Positions 33,823 through 43,543 of a stretch of 64,000 nucleotides of DNA are shown in pieces. The stretch spans positions 1 through 64,000 of the forward strand of contig JAFXPH010000002.1 of assembly GCA_017528085.1 (NCBI GenBank). The letters run 5' to 3'. A program made the position numbers and the translations under genes. Source of the stretch: Clostridia bacterium. GTDB taxonomy: Bacteria > Bacillota > Clostridia > TANB77 > CAG-508. The stretch's first letter is position 1; every line of letters starts with the position of its first letter. The notes beneath the pieces are model-generated. The model ran no database searches. It had not been told where the DNA came from and was given only the letters and a program-made list of their open reading frames with translations.

Positions 33823-34482
33823 TTATAAAAGTATTGTATTATTTATTTTTAGCTCAAACCATAATCCTAAATATTTGGCAGCTACTTTACTCATTTTTGT
33901 TCTATCCATAAAGATTTCAAAGTAATCTATTACCGGTACAATATTCGTATCGATAGTTATCTCTAATATTACTTTCTTTTGTTCTGGATCAACAATTAGA
34001 TTTGAGTATGTAACTGAATCATTTACCTCATCATGTTTATCAAATAGGCTTCTATCTGATTTTGCGACCCTACTTCTGTGCACATCAGATTTATCAGCTA
34101 AAATTAATGCTGCTGAAATATCACTTACAGCAGTGCCTGTTGATTCATCATGATTACCAATAGCCATCATAATTTCAGTTCTATCAGCTACATCCATACC
34201 CATTTCTTTTAATATATTATAAGCTAGAATTGCACCTGTATGAGCATGATCTACTCTATTTATAGAGTTTCCTATGTCATGAAGATAACCTGCAATTTTA
34301 GCAAGTTCAATTCTATGTTCATCGTAACCAAGAGTTCTAAGTACATATGCTGCTCTATCTGCAACTACTGTAACGTGTCTTGTAGAATGTTCTGTGTAAC
34401 CTAATACATCAAGTTGTCTTTGAGCATTTCTTATGAACTCTTGAACTTCAGGATTATTTTTGACATCCTCTAAAGTAATCAT
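33823..34482 (-). CDS. HD-domain phosphohydrolase
   Basis: 219 residues from ATG 34482; the upstream in-frame ATG at 34500 lies before the AGGAGG and is rejected. HD-domain metal ligands are visible: HVTVVADRAAYVL (first His), YLHDIGNS (the HD pair), VDHAHTGAILAYNIL and GNHDES. Such proteins cleave phosphate from nucleotides or related compounds. The C-terminal third (ITIDTNIVPVIDYFEIFMDR) is a separate domain often following HD in this group. First gene of a unit with secD and secF, a combination seen in Clostridia. The substrate is unknown. Confidence 0.88.
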   Translation of the reverse strand: MITLEDVKNNPEVQEFIRNAQRQLDVLGYTEHSTRHVTVVADRAAYVLRTLGYDEHRIELAKIAGYLHDIGNSINRVDHAHTGAILAYNILKEMGMDVADRTEIMMAIGNHDESTGTAVSDISAALILADKSDVHRSRVAKSDRSLFDKHDEVNDSVTYSNLIVDPEQKKVILEITIDTNIVPVIDYFEIFMDRTKMSKVAAKYLGLWFELKINNTILL

Positions 34483-34521
34483 AGTTCTCCTCCTTATCAT
34501 AAGTACACTTATACTTTACAA

Positions 34522-34550
34522 ATTGTATATTAAAAAGTCAAAAATATCAA
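34522..34550 (-). promoter_or_regulatory. Promoter of the HD-secD-secF unit
   Basis: TTGATA (34545-34550), 17-base spacer, TACAAT (34522-34527). An overlapping TTGACT-17-TAAAGT pair is an alternative. Confidence 0.6.
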
Positions 34551-34574
34551 TATTTATATCAAAAATTAATAATA

Positions 34575-34604
34575 AAAAAAGTAGAAGATAACTTCTACTT
34601 TTTT
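34575..34604 (-). terminator. Terminator of the three-gene giant-paralogue operon
   Basis: AAAAAAGTAGAAG/CTTCTACTTTTTT stem, U-run on minus. Confidence 0.92.
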
Positions 34605-34617
34605 AAATATATTTTAT

Positions 34618-35481
34618 TTATAAAATTATTCTTTTTCTTATCACTAAATTCTCTTCATTTATGTCTATTGATAAGTCTTTTAGTGGATCTTTATTTATAA
34701 ATATATTTTCAGATTTAATGTCTTCAACAAATTCAAAAGCTTGATCTATATTTTTAGTAAAGATAGCAACTGTTTTAGATATATTTTGCATATCATTAAT
34801 CTCTTTAATTGCTTCTTTTACTTCTCCGCTATAATACTTTATTTTTATTTCGTTATTATAAGCAAACTTTGATATATCTGCTAGAATTTTTTCAAATTCT
34901 TCTTGAGCATCTACATAAATAGATATTTCTCCAAAAGAAACAAATATACTTTTAATATTAATTCTTTTTATAAACTTTTGATATTCATAAAATGAACCAA
35001 TAAATAATGCTAAATTAAATTTATTCTCATAACTTATAAAATCTTCTACTTTATTAATCTCAATAAGTTCTACTTTATACTCTTTAGCAAGTTTAACTTT
35101 AAAGTTATCTAAAGCATTATTAATAATTTCAACAATTATTTTATTTGTGGCTAGAATCTTTTCATCAACAAATAAACTTGGTTTATTTCCAGTTCTAATT
35201 AAAGATAAAATTGCTTTTAAATTAGATATTGGGTTAAATGAATTTAGAATAGCAACTTTTCCATGACCTGTTACTATTTCTTTTTTAGATTTTTTAAGCA
35301 AATATTCTTTTTCTTTAAATGAGTCAATTGTACCTAAAACATCTTCTAAACTTGTTTCATATTCCCATTCATCAATATCTAACTTAACTGCTTTTTCAAA
35401 TGTTGATTTTTTAGACTTAAAATTATCTTTAATTTCATCTAATAATTTGTTCATATCTTCTTTATTTAAAAAATCTATCAT
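34618..35481 (-). CDS. Aldehyde-dehydrogenase-fold protein lacking the catalytic cysteine
   Basis: 287 residues. GKVAILNSFNPISNLKAIL and LIRTGNKPSLFVDEK at about 73-105 match the cofactor-binding start of ALDH/ProA proteins (the PWN...GN...KP pattern). NLALFIGSFYEYQKFIKRI, then SIFVSFGEISIYVDAQEEFE, match the ALDH GSTxVG and ELGGxxPxIV segments. AIFTKNIDQAFEFVEDI resembles the ProA C-terminal part. There is no cysteine anywhere in the protein, so the active-site nucleophile is missing, and it is much shorter than the usual 420-500 residues. It is the last gene of an operon with two giant helical proteins, 30 bases after the 835-residue gene. I infer a structural or nucleotide-binding role. 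The fold assignment itself is moderately sure. Confidence 0.6.
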   Translation of the reverse strand: MIDFLNKEDMNKLLDEIKDNFKSKKSTFEKAVKLDIDEWEYETSLEDVLGTIDSFKEKEYLLKKSKKEIVTGHGKVAILNSFNPISNLKAILSLIRTGNKPSLFVDEKILATNKIIVEIINNALDNFKVKLAKEYKVELIEINKVEDFISYENKFNLALFIGSFYEYQKFIKRINIKSIFVSFGEISIYVDAQEEFEKILADISKFAYNNEIKIKYYSGEVKEAIKEINDMQNISKTVAIFTKNIDQAFEFVEDIKSENIFINKDPLKDLSIDINEENLVIRKRIIL

Positions 35482-35511
35482 ACGTATACCTCTTAATCAT
35501 TATATCATTTA

Positions 35512-38019
35512 TTATAATCTTGACATATAATCTTCTTCAATTTCTTTACAAATTGAATCTAGTTTTGCTCTATATTCTTTAGATTTTGTGCTTAAGTCTC
35601 CGCCTTTTCTATCAATTGATCTAATCATATTTCTGCCCCATTTTTTAGAAGCATTTCTTACATCAATGTGTTCCGTATTTCTTAAAGCTCTTTTTGTAGC
35701 TGTACTTATAACTTGAGAAGCTCCTTCTCCATTTTCTCTTTCAAAGTTTTTAATAAAATATAGACCTTGTGCTAAACTCATAACATATGTTGCATTATCT
35801 GGTTCTGGAGACATAAAAACCATAGCTCCTGTTTTTTCAAAACCATATACTCTATATCCATCTAATGAGTTATTCTTACCAATAAGTTCTAATACATTAT
35901 GACTTGCACCCATTTCAAATAGTAATTTTTCTTTTAAATCAAAATCAATTTTATTGCCTTTTCTGCTGTTTGATTGTCCATCACCTTCGCCTGTTAGTTC
36001 TCTTCTTCCAAGAGATTCACTTCTTTTAACTAATTTAATTGATGGACTATCCTTTTTAAATAAGCTATTAAAGTTATTATGTTTTTCAAGTTCTTTAGCA
36101 TAAGAATCTGCCTCAGCTTGAGAAATTATTTTTCTTCCAACTAAATTAGATAGTTCATCTTGAGATATATAAAACTTACTAAATAAGTCTTGAACTTTTT
36201 CTTTTGATATATCATCATCTAATAAATCAGATACATCAATTTCTCTAGCTTCATCAATTAATTCTAAATATGTTAAAAATGTTTCTGCTGACATATTTTC
36301 GTTAGTTGAATAAAAATGTCCTAATTCTCTTGGGGATACTTTATCACTAGCTAATAGTTCAAGTAATACTTCTTCATTTTGCTTAGTTGCTTTAAAAGCT
36401 TCAAGTGGAAGTTTGCCTTCAATTATGTTTTGTGTTATTTCAGCATCTGAGACTAATTTTCCAAGAGTAGCCATTGATACAACGCCTTTAGCAGCTAATG
36501 TAAACATATCTTCTTCAGTTACTCTATCTAGCATATATAATTGTTCTAGATTTGAAGCTCCTATTGTATATCCATTTAAATCTACATCATCAAAACATCC
36601 AGCAATTGAAAGTGCTGCCATGATTTCATCTTTAGGAAGTCTTTCCATAGGAGAAATCATTAATCTACTAACATAGCCATTTAATTTTTTTGGGTCCAAC
36701 ATAGTTAAAGTGTCATTATAGTCTTCAACAAATCTTTTACTTAGCTTTTTATCTCCAACCATTTTTTGAAGTCTTTCAATGTCATAGAACCCAAGTATAT
36801 CATCTACCATTAAATTGTCTTTATATGGGTTTCCAGTTCTAATAAAGTTTAATCTAATTACATCTTTATCATCTATATAACCCATTTTTGCTAAATTAAT
36901 AACATCTCTACCAGATAGTGTATCTAAATATTGGTCAAATAATTCTTCTTTAGTCATATCTGGTTTAAATCCTGTTTCTTTTATTAATTCAACAAGTTTT
37001 ATTCCATGTATAGTTTTAATAAAATCTTTCTTTAAATAAACTACAGTTTTTCCATTTTCATTTTTAGTAGTAGTCATACCAACATGACTTGCAATACTTG
37101 CGTTATTAACCATCTTAAACAGCTTTTCAAGTGGAAGTTTTGCAATATAATGTGGTGCAAACTTCATTCTTGTAAATACTTTTTTATCTAATTTTCCGTC
37201 TAGTGCAAATCCTATTAATTCTTCAGTTGAAAATGCAGATAAGTAATCTTTATTAATTCTTTTACATTTATTCAAGAATTCAAAGTATTCATCTGGGGTT
37301 TTATAATTAAACTTTTCTTGTATTGCTATTCTTAATTCATTTGCTGTTATTACTTTAGCATCTGCAAGCATGAATATATCTTCTTGAGATAAATCTCTAA
37401 AGTAACCAAGTTTATTAAATAATTCAAAGTCTCCAGCACCAACTAACATCATAGATGCTATAAAATCATTTCTAACTGAAAGTTTTTCTTCTCTTGGACT
37501 AATTCTATAATCACCTGTTTTAAAGTTGTTTTCTGGAATTTTCATTTTTGATTCATAATAAAACTTAGTTATACCTTCTTCTAAAACAGCTTTTTCTTCT
37601 GGTGTTTTAGCTCCTTTATATAATTCACCAATTCTTCTAATAATTTTTTCTGCTCTTTTATCCATTTCAGGATATATCTCTCCAATATAAGCAGAATCAA
37701 TTTCAGAAGATGTTTCTAGATATGAATAAATTCTTTCTGGGTCTTTTATTCCATTCTTTTTAATTATCTCATCAAAAGATTTATCAATTGCATCTACAGC
37801 TTTTACTAAGTTCTGATAATCCGCTTTACCAAATTCAACAATTCCATCTGGCGCACATGCAATAAGTCTTTTTTCTTTTGGAAATATCAAAAATGTTCTA
37901 TTTCTTAAAGCATAGATGATCATATCGCCTCTTTTTTCAGCCTTATCTTTTTCTGATAATCCTACAAATGAAAGAGATGTTTGTTTAATTACATCATTAA
38001 TATTTTTTATTTCGCTCAT
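35512..38019 (-). CDS. Giant helical-repeat protein B, 835 residues, unknown family
   Basis: No known family recognised. No signal peptide, membrane segment or catalytic motif. Residues about 30-70 are a small beta region (MIIYALRNRTFLIFPKEKR). From about 200 to 650 a degenerate helical hairpin recurs, of the type S/T-x-E-x-L/I-x-x-L-x-x-x-G-x-I/L, for example DLSQEDIFMLADAKVITANE, STEELIGFALDGKLDKK, GRDVINLAKMGYIDDKD and VTEEDMFTLAAKGVVSMAT. A Ser/Gly/Lys linker (about 665-690) leads to a C-terminal domain (691-835) shared with the 1030-residue neighbour: KIDFDLKEKL, DGYRVYGFEK, ATYVMSLAQGLYFIKN, then TATK...TEHI...NASKKWGRN and a final YRxK...EIxxDYxxRL. Start follows AAGGAG. Ten bases downstream of the paralogue, so co-expressed. 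Confidence 0.8.
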   Translation of the reverse strand: MSEIKNINDVIKQTSLSFVGLSEKDKAEKRGDMIIYALRNRTFLIFPKEKRLIACAPDGIVEFGKADYQNLVKAVDAIDKSFDEIIKKNGIKDPERIYSYLETSSEIDSAYIGEIYPEMDKRAEKIIRRIGELYKGAKTPEEKAVLEEGITKFYYESKMKIPENNFKTGDYRISPREEKLSVRNDFIASMMLVGAGDFELFNKLGYFRDLSQEDIFMLADAKVITANELRIAIQEKFNYKTPDEYFEFLNKCKRINKDYLSAFSTEELIGFALDGKLDKKVFTRMKFAPHYIAKLPLEKLFKMVNNASIASHVGMTTTKNENGKTVVYLKKDFIKTIHGIKLVELIKETGFKPDMTKEELFDQYLDTLSGRDVINLAKMGYIDDKDVIRLNFIRTGNPYKDNLMVDDILGFYDIERLQKMVGDKKLSKRFVEDYNDTLTMLDPKKLNGYVSRLMISPMERLPKDEIMAALSIAGCFDDVDLNGYTIGASNLEQLYMLDRVTEEDMFTLAAKGVVSMATLGKLVSDAEITQNIIEGKLPLEAFKATKQNEEVLLELLASDKVSPRELGHFYSTNENMSAETFLTYLELIDEAREIDVSDLLDDDISKEKVQDLFSKFYISQDELSNLVGRKIISQAEADSYAKELEKHNNFNSLFKKDSPSIKLVKRSESLGRRELTGEGDGQSNSRKGNKIDFDLKEKLLFEMGASHNVLELIGKNNSLDGYRVYGFEKTGAMVFMSPEPDNATYVMSLAQGLYFIKNFERENGEGASQVISTATKRALRNTEHIDVRNASKKWGRNMIRSIDRKGGDLSTKSKEYRAKLDSICKEIEEDYMSRL

Positions 38020-38029
38020 AAATAACTCC

Positions 38030-41000
38030 TTATAAACTTGCTTCTTCTAAACGTTTGTCGTAATCCATTCCGATTTCTTCAGAAAGTTTCTCAATTTTTT
38101 CTCTATATGTCTTATTATTTTTATATTTTTCACTAAATACTGAGCTTACTTGTTTCATAGCTTTAACAATATTTTTGCCCCAACCTCTAGATGCGTTCTT
38201 TATCTTAACATGCTCTGTATCAGATCTAATTTCACCTTTTGTTGCAGTTGATTCTAGTCCTTCTTTAATTTCAATTTGTTTACCTTGTCTTTGAGCTCTT
38301 TGTATTTTATTTAAGTAATATTTACCTTGAAGGAAACTCATTACATATGTTGCTTGTGATTTCTTCTCTAGATTTAAGAATACCATTATTCTTTCATCTT
38401 TGAAACCATATATTGAATATCCATTTAAAGTATTATCCATACCTGTTAAGTAAATAACATTTGGATATGCACCCAAAGCTTTAATAAATTTTTCTTGTAA
38501 ATCAGGATCAATTTTTTGTCTTGTTCTAACTGGATCTACTGGTCCAATTGGGTCAGTCTTTTCTCTTGATTCACCTTTTTCAGTATCTCTTACTAATGTT
38601 GCTCTTCTATCTTCAGTATCGAATAATTTCTTAAATTCTTCTAATGAAGATAACATTTCAACATATTTATCAGCTTTATCTTTATCAACTAGTCCTCTAG
38701 CTACTAAGTCTGATATCTCATCATGAGATAGATATTCACCTTTAATTAGTTCTTCAACTTTTGCTTTATCAGTACCATCTGGAATATATTTTCCAAGTTC
38801 TATATTTGATAAATCAACTGTATCTAGTACAGCTTTTAATCTATCATAATCAAGGCTGTCTTTATAAAGTATCATAAGTTCATTTATACCAATTGCTTCT
38901 TCTTCCAATGCAAGTTCTATAAAATCAGATTCTAAATCTCTTAAACCTCTATAATCCATTTTTCCATCTAAAACTGCATCGAAAATATCATCAGAAGTAA
39001 AGATATCTTTAATTTCATTTATTGATAAAATTCCATCTTGATATAAAGAATAGATTTCATCAGTACTTAGTTCTTCTAAAGTATAGACTTCTTCTACATA
39101 GTCTTTTGATAGTTTTCCTTTTAGGTATTGTGCATCTATAATTCCGTTTTTATAAAACTTGAAATATAATTCTTCTTTTCCTTCTTGTTTTTCAATTTCA
39201 TTAACTAAAGAATTAAAGTATTCTTCTTGTTTTTCTTTAGGCATATTAGAAATCATTATTTTAAAGTTATCTTTGAACTTTTTATTAAATACTTTACCAT
39301 CTAAACCATTTAATCTTTCGAAGTTAAAATATGAAGTCATGTCATCTTCTGTTATATATTCAAAGCCTTCTTTTAATTTAACATCTTCTCTTAAATATAG
39401 TTCTAATAATATAGATGAAGATATTCTGTTTTCTATAGCATACTTCATTATACCAATTCTAGATAAGTTTATTCCATATCTATTTACTAAAGCATTTTCA
39501 GTAATTTCAAACATTCCATTTTCTTCATCAAGTTTTGCAATTATAGCTATTAACATATTTTCAGATAAGTCATCTTGATTTAATATAGTTTCAGCTCTTA
39601 TACCTCTTTTATACAAATCATCTTGATCTAGTAATCCTTTTAGGTATAAAGATCTTAATTCTTCTTCTGGGAATAACTCTAATATAGTTCTTAATGTTTG
39701 TGGTCTTAATCCACCTTCTGGTTGATTTACTTTATTATAATGATATTTATTTGCTAAAGTTTCAGCGTCTGTTTCTAATCTACCTGACATTACAGTTCCA
39801 GCTGCTATTTCTAATGCTTGCTCCTTACTTAAATATCCATTTGCTCTATAATATTTATCAATTACTTTTTCAGTAGATAACATTTCAATAAACTCTGGAG
39901 TAGTTCTTATTATCTCGTAATCAATTATTCCATAATTCATTAATCCCATTACAATATCAGCTCTTAATTCTTTTATCTCATCTAATTTCTTATAAACTGT
40001 ATCTGGGTTAATGTCTTTAGATACTGTTGAAGCTTCTTCATAAGTAGTTCTAGAAGGCGTATCTTCAACGTAATCTCTCATAGCTATATCTACTTCTTTT
40101 TTAAGTTCTGGATTATTTCTCATTAACTCTGCAAATAATCTTAAAGTTTTATCAATCTTCCTACTTGTAGATTTAGAATATAGCATTTCATTAAAAGATA
40201 TTTCGTAAGATGGAATTAAACTATCTATTAAATCCATATGGTTAACATGGTCAGAATGATCATTTACTAGATTAAATAAATCATCAACTGTTTTATCATA
40301 TCCGCCTCTTATTTTTCTTACTGTAGAATTATCAAGTTCAGCTTGACCATATGGTGAATAAGCAACTATCTTACCATTCACTCTCTGAATTCCATGATGT
40401 TCTAATGCATATCTTACAATATCAGCTGCATTAGTAGCATGTTGTTTTGCTTGCTGATTTATTTGAGTAACAATATCTTCTAAAGATTGTGTTCCAGTAA
40501 ATTTTGACATATCTATTTTAGCAGGTCCTTTTATTGGAAGTCCCATAGCATCTTTAAATGCAGGAGTTAATGTAAATGTTTTAATATCTTGATTTGTAAC
40601 ATCTAAAGATTGAAATTCTTGTTCATAATCATTCCAATATCCTTGTGGAACTCCATCGTAGATTCCTGCTTCATATTTAACTCTTATTTTTCTACCTTCC
40701 ATTAGGGCAGAAAGCTTAAGTAGAGATGATGCATATTCCTTTCTTAAAGATAAAAGACCTTTAAGAGAATCTGGAAAAGCTCCACCTCCATTTTTAAGTA
40801 AATAAATATTTTGAAGTACTTCAGCATTTCTAAATGCTGAAACCAATAAATATTTATCAACATCTATATATTCTTCATGTGCCATTAGTTCATGCATGAA
40901 ATATTTGTTAAAATAAGGAGTTGCTTCCTTTTCTTTAGCTGATAATAATTCTTTGTCCTTAATGCTATCTAAATCATCAACGCCAACTTCTTGTCCAGCT

Positions 41001-41122
41001 TTTTTTCTTATTTCATGAATTATTTCATTTGCTACTTTATTGTCTCTTGTAAATAAAGGTATGTCTGACAACGTCATGTAAATAAACAAATTATTTATTT
41101 TTTCAATATCATTTAGTGTCAT
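38030..41122 (-). CDS. Giant helical-repeat protein A, 1030 residues, unknown family
   Basis: No known family recognised; soluble and acidic to neutral. N-terminal 1-360 is a distinct helical region (HELMAHEEYIDVDKYLLVSA, SLDVTNQDIKTFTLTPAFKD). From about 380 to 820 the same degenerate helical hairpin as in protein B repeats: PEEELRSLYLKGLLDQDDLY, STDEIYSLYQDGILSINEIK, GINELMILYKDSLDYDRLK, SHDEISDLVARGLVDKDKAD. After a charged linker (about 840-868) comes the shared C-terminal domain (870-1030): KIDPDLQEKFIKALGA, LNGYSIYGFKDERIMVFL, ATYVMSFLQGKYYLNKI, TATKGEIRSDTEHVKIKNAS, RGWGKNIVKAM. First gene of the operon behind a strong promoter (41160-41188). The repeats suggest a scaffold or protein-binding role; this is inference. 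Confidence 0.8.
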   Translation of the reverse strand: MTLNDIEKINNLFIYMTLSDIPLFTRDNKVANEIIHEIRKKAGQEVGVDDLDSIKDKELLSAKEKEATPYFNKYFMHELMAHEEYIDVDKYLLVSAFRNAEVLQNIYLLKNGGGAFPDSLKGLLSLRKEYASSLLKLSALMEGRKIRVKYEAGIYDGVPQGYWNDYEQEFQSLDVTNQDIKTFTLTPAFKDAMGLPIKGPAKIDMSKFTGTQSLEDIVTQINQQAKQHATNAADIVRYALEHHGIQRVNGKIVAYSPYGQAELDNSTVRKIRGGYDKTVDDLFNLVNDHSDHVNHMDLIDSLIPSYEISFNEMLYSKSTSRKIDKTLRLFAELMRNNPELKKEVDIAMRDYVEDTPSRTTYEEASTVSKDINPDTVYKKLDEIKELRADIVMGLMNYGIIDYEIIRTTPEFIEMLSTEKVIDKYYRANGYLSKEQALEIAAGTVMSGRLETDAETLANKYHYNKVNQPEGGLRPQTLRTILELFPEEELRSLYLKGLLDQDDLYKRGIRAETILNQDDLSENMLIAIIAKLDEENGMFEITENALVNRYGINLSRIGIMKYAIENRISSSILLELYLREDVKLKEGFEYITEDDMTSYFNFERLNGLDGKVFNKKFKDNFKIMISNMPKEKQEEYFNSLVNEIEKQEGKEELYFKFYKNGIIDAQYLKGKLSKDYVEEVYTLEELSTDEIYSLYQDGILSINEIKDIFTSDDIFDAVLDGKMDYRGLRDLESDFIELALEEEAIGINELMILYKDSLDYDRLKAVLDTVDLSNIELGKYIPDGTDKAKVEELIKGEYLSHDEISDLVARGLVDKDKADKYVEMLSSLEEFKKLFDTEDRRATLVRDTEKGESREKTDPIGPVDPVRTRQKIDPDLQEKFIKALGAYPNVIYLTGMDNTLNGYSIYGFKDERIMVFLNLEKKSQATYVMSFLQGKYYLNKIQRAQRQGKQIEIKEGLESTATKGEIRSDTEHVKIKNASRGWGKNIVKAMKQVSSVFSEKYKNNKTYREKIEKLSEEIGMDYDKRLEEASL

Positions 41123-41159
41123 AAAAACCTCCTAAAAAATTTTTAAAACCATCTCTATT

Positions 41160-41188
41160 ATTATAACACATTATGTTAATCTTTTCAA
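41160..41188 (-). promoter_or_regulatory. Promoter of the giant-paralogue operon
   Basis: TTGAAA (41183-41188), 17-base spacer, TATAAT (41160-41165), extended TGT. Confidence 0.82.
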
Positions 41189-41224
41189 TCACTTTTCCTT
41201 ATTTTTAGGCATTTTGAGAACAAA

Positions 41225-41251
41225 AAAGAGACCTAAAGTTTAGGTCTCTTT
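41225..41251 (-). terminator. Terminator of argS operon
   Basis: AAAGAGACCTAAA/TTTAGGTCTCTTT stem followed on minus by TTTG after U-run. Confidence 0.93.
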
Positions 41252-41262
41252 AAAATATAATT

Positions 41263-42969
41263 TTACATCTTATTTGGCATTTCCATTCCAAGTAGTCCAC
41301 TACCTGTTTTTAATACTAATCCAACTGCATATGTTAGATATGCTCTAGCATCTTGAAGTGCTTTATTTTCATCTACTATTCTATTTTCATTATAGAAATT
41401 ACTGTAGTTTTGAGCAAGCTCAATTAAGTATCTTGTAAGTAAGCTTGGCTCATTCTTCTCTACTACTTGCATTAAAACATTTTGGAAATTATATAAAGTA
41501 GAAATTACATTTAAACTTTCTTTATCATTTAAAAGACTAACATCTACATCCTTATAATCTGGAACATATCCAACTTTTTCAAGAACTGATTTTGTTCTTA
41601 CATAGATGTATTGAATATATGGACCTGTTTCACCATTAAAGTTTAGGGCTGTATTCCAATCGAATATTGAATCTTTGATATTTGTTGTATTTAAGTTATT
41701 AAATACTATAGCTCCAATACCAATTTTCTTAGCTTCTTCATGTTTATTTTCCATATCAGGGTTCTTTTCATTAATTACTCTTTCTACCCTTTCAATAGAT
41801 TCATTTAATAGATCTTCAACTTTAATTACTGTACCTTCACGAGTAGACATTTTACCAGTTGTTAGCCTTACCATACCATATGCAACATGCTCTAAACCAG
41901 CTTTGCATTTATCAGGTATTGGAAGAGATTTAGCAACCTCAAATACTTGTTTAAAATGAAGATTTTGCTCATAAGCAACAACATATAAACATCTATCAAA
42001 ATCATAAGTTCTTGCTCTATATAAAATTGCAGCTAAGTCTCTAGTTGCATATGATGTAGATCCATTTGATTTTCTAACCATTACAACGCCTAATTTTTTA
42101 TCTTCTAAGTCAATTATTTCAGCACCTTCAGATTCTGTGATAACTCCTTTTTCTTTTAAGATATCTTCAACTTCTTGCATCTTATCAGAATAGAAAGCTT
42201 CACCATTTAGTGAATCAAATGAAACACCTAAAGTATCATAAATCTTATTAAACTCTTTTAGTGATAAGTCTTTAAAATAATTCCATAGTTTTAGGCATTC
42301 TTCATCGCCATCTTCGATTTTCTTAAAGTTTTCTCTACATCTATTTAGAACTTCTTCATCTTCTTTACATAGAGTATTAATTCTTACATATAGATCCATA
42401 CAAGCATCAATTGGGTTTTCATCAAAATTATATTCTGATCCCCAAAGCTTGTATCCTTCAATCATCTTTCCAAATTGTGTTCCATAGTCACCTAAGTGGT
42501 TAACAGATGTTACATTATAGTTCATGAATTTATAGATATTATAAAGAGCATGACCCAAAACTGTATTTCTTAAATGTCCAATATGGAAAGGTTTAGCAAT
42601 ATTTGGAGATGAATAATCTATTACTATATTCTTTCCTTCTCCAATATTTGATTTACCATATTCATCACCTTTTACATTGATTTCATCAAATACTTCTTTT
42701 GCAAGAATTGATTTATTAATATAAAAGTTTAGGTATCCTCCTGCAATATCTACTTTCTCGATATATTCATCTGTTTCAATCTTGCTTTGTAATTCTTCAG
42801 CAATCATATTTGGAGCTTTTCTTAATACTTTTGCAAGTTTGAAACATGGGAATGCATAATCTCCCATCTCCTTATTAGGAGGAGTTTCAATATATCCTTC
42901 TATTTCATTTAATTCAATTTCAGTAGCTTTTGAAATCTTTTCTGCTACTTTGTCTTTAAAATTAATCAT
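41263..42969 (-). CDS. argS: Arginyl-tRNA synthetase
   Basis: 568 residues, class I synthetase charging tRNA-Arg. N-terminal Add-1 domain (about 1-100), HIGH-type motif in KPFHIGHLRNTVLG at about 127-140, the KMSKS-equivalent GKMSTREGTVI, and a DALR anticodon domain at the C-terminus (QNVLMQVVEKNEPSLLTRYL, YAVGLVLKTGSGLLG). Start ATG overlaps the last eight bases of the upstream VanZ-like gene and follows AGGAAGAAAG. It is the last gene in a unit RNHCP-VanZ-VanZ-argS ended by a strong terminator. Confidence 0.98.
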   Translation of the reverse strand: MINFKDKVAEKISKATEIELNEIEGYIETPPNKEMGDYAFPCFKLAKVLRKAPNMIAEELQSKIETDEYIEKVDIAGGYLNFYINKSILAKEVFDEINVKGDEYGKSNIGEGKNIVIDYSSPNIAKPFHIGHLRNTVLGHALYNIYKFMNYNVTSVNHLGDYGTQFGKMIEGYKLWGSEYNFDENPIDACMDLYVRINTLCKEDEEVLNRCRENFKKIEDGDEECLKLWNYFKDLSLKEFNKIYDTLGVSFDSLNGEAFYSDKMQEVEDILKEKGVITESEGAEIIDLEDKKLGVVMVRKSNGSTSYATRDLAAILYRARTYDFDRCLYVVAYEQNLHFKQVFEVAKSLPIPDKCKAGLEHVAYGMVRLTTGKMSTREGTVIKVEDLLNESIERVERVINEKNPDMENKHEEAKKIGIGAIVFNNLNTTNIKDSIFDWNTALNFNGETGPYIQYIYVRTKSVLEKVGYVPDYKDVDVSLLNDKESLNVISTLYNFQNVLMQVVEKNEPSLLTRYLIELAQNYSNFYNENRIVDENKALQDARAYLTYAVGLVLKTGSGLLGMEMPNKM

Positions 42970-43543
42970 AAGCTTTCTTCCTCTTATTCATTATTACATT
43001 TACTACAAATATTATAATACTAACTATTATTATTGCAATTAATATTCCAAAAATAGCTCCAGATGTATCAATTAACACATCCTTAAATTCAGAACTTCTT
43101 CCATATGAAAACTTTTGATGAAATTCATCTGTACATGCATATAGAAAACTTCCCATAATGCTTATTATAATATTTTTAAATCTTATTTTAATTTCATTTG
43201 TAAATGACAAACATGTAAGATAGATTATAAATCCACCTATCATATAAAGTGAAAAGTGGGCTGCTTTTCTTACACGATATTGCCATCTATCTACTCTATC
43301 TTGTGTAACTTGTCTTGTATTTACTTCTTTAGGTTTATTCTCTCCACTTATTCTGATCTTAAAATTTTTAAGTTTAACTGTCATTTCATCTTTAGTCTTT
43401 AAAACTTTAATAATAACTCTACTGCTTAATTTACTAGAATCAATTGAATCTTGACTAGATAAAACAAAAACCGCAGAAGCCCAAATAATAATACAAACAA
43501 CAAGAATTGCTCTAATTAATATTATTACTTTGCTTTGTTGCAA
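42962..43543 (-). CDS. VanZ-family membrane protein (second copy)
   Basis: 193 residues with about four membrane helices (near 7-27, 95-115, 122-142, 165-185). VanZ-type motifs: VRKAAHFSLYMIGG and DEFHQKFSYGRSSEFKDVLIDTSGA. VanZ gives low-level teicoplanin resistance in enterococci, but most family members have no known role. Start is TTG at 43543, six bases after AAAGGAG; the gene overlaps the end of the first VanZ-like gene by 32 bases and the start of argS by eight. About 60 residues between the first helix and the VanZ core form a polar outer loop absent from the first copy. Confidence 0.87.
   Translation of the reverse strand: MQQSKVIILIRAILVVCIIIWASAVFVLSSQDSIDSSKLSSRVIIKVLKTKDEMTVKLKNFKIRISGENKPKEVNTRQVTQDRVDRWQYRVRKAAHFSLYMIGGFIIYLTCLSFTNEIKIRFKNIIISIMGSFLYACTDEFHQKFSYGRSSEFKDVLIDTSGAIFGILIAIIIVSIIIFVVNVIMNKRKKAYD

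Noticed and set aside
34618..35481. Active glutamate-5-semialdehyde dehydrogenase (ProA)
   Set aside because: Too short and no cysteine at all, and no proB neighbour.
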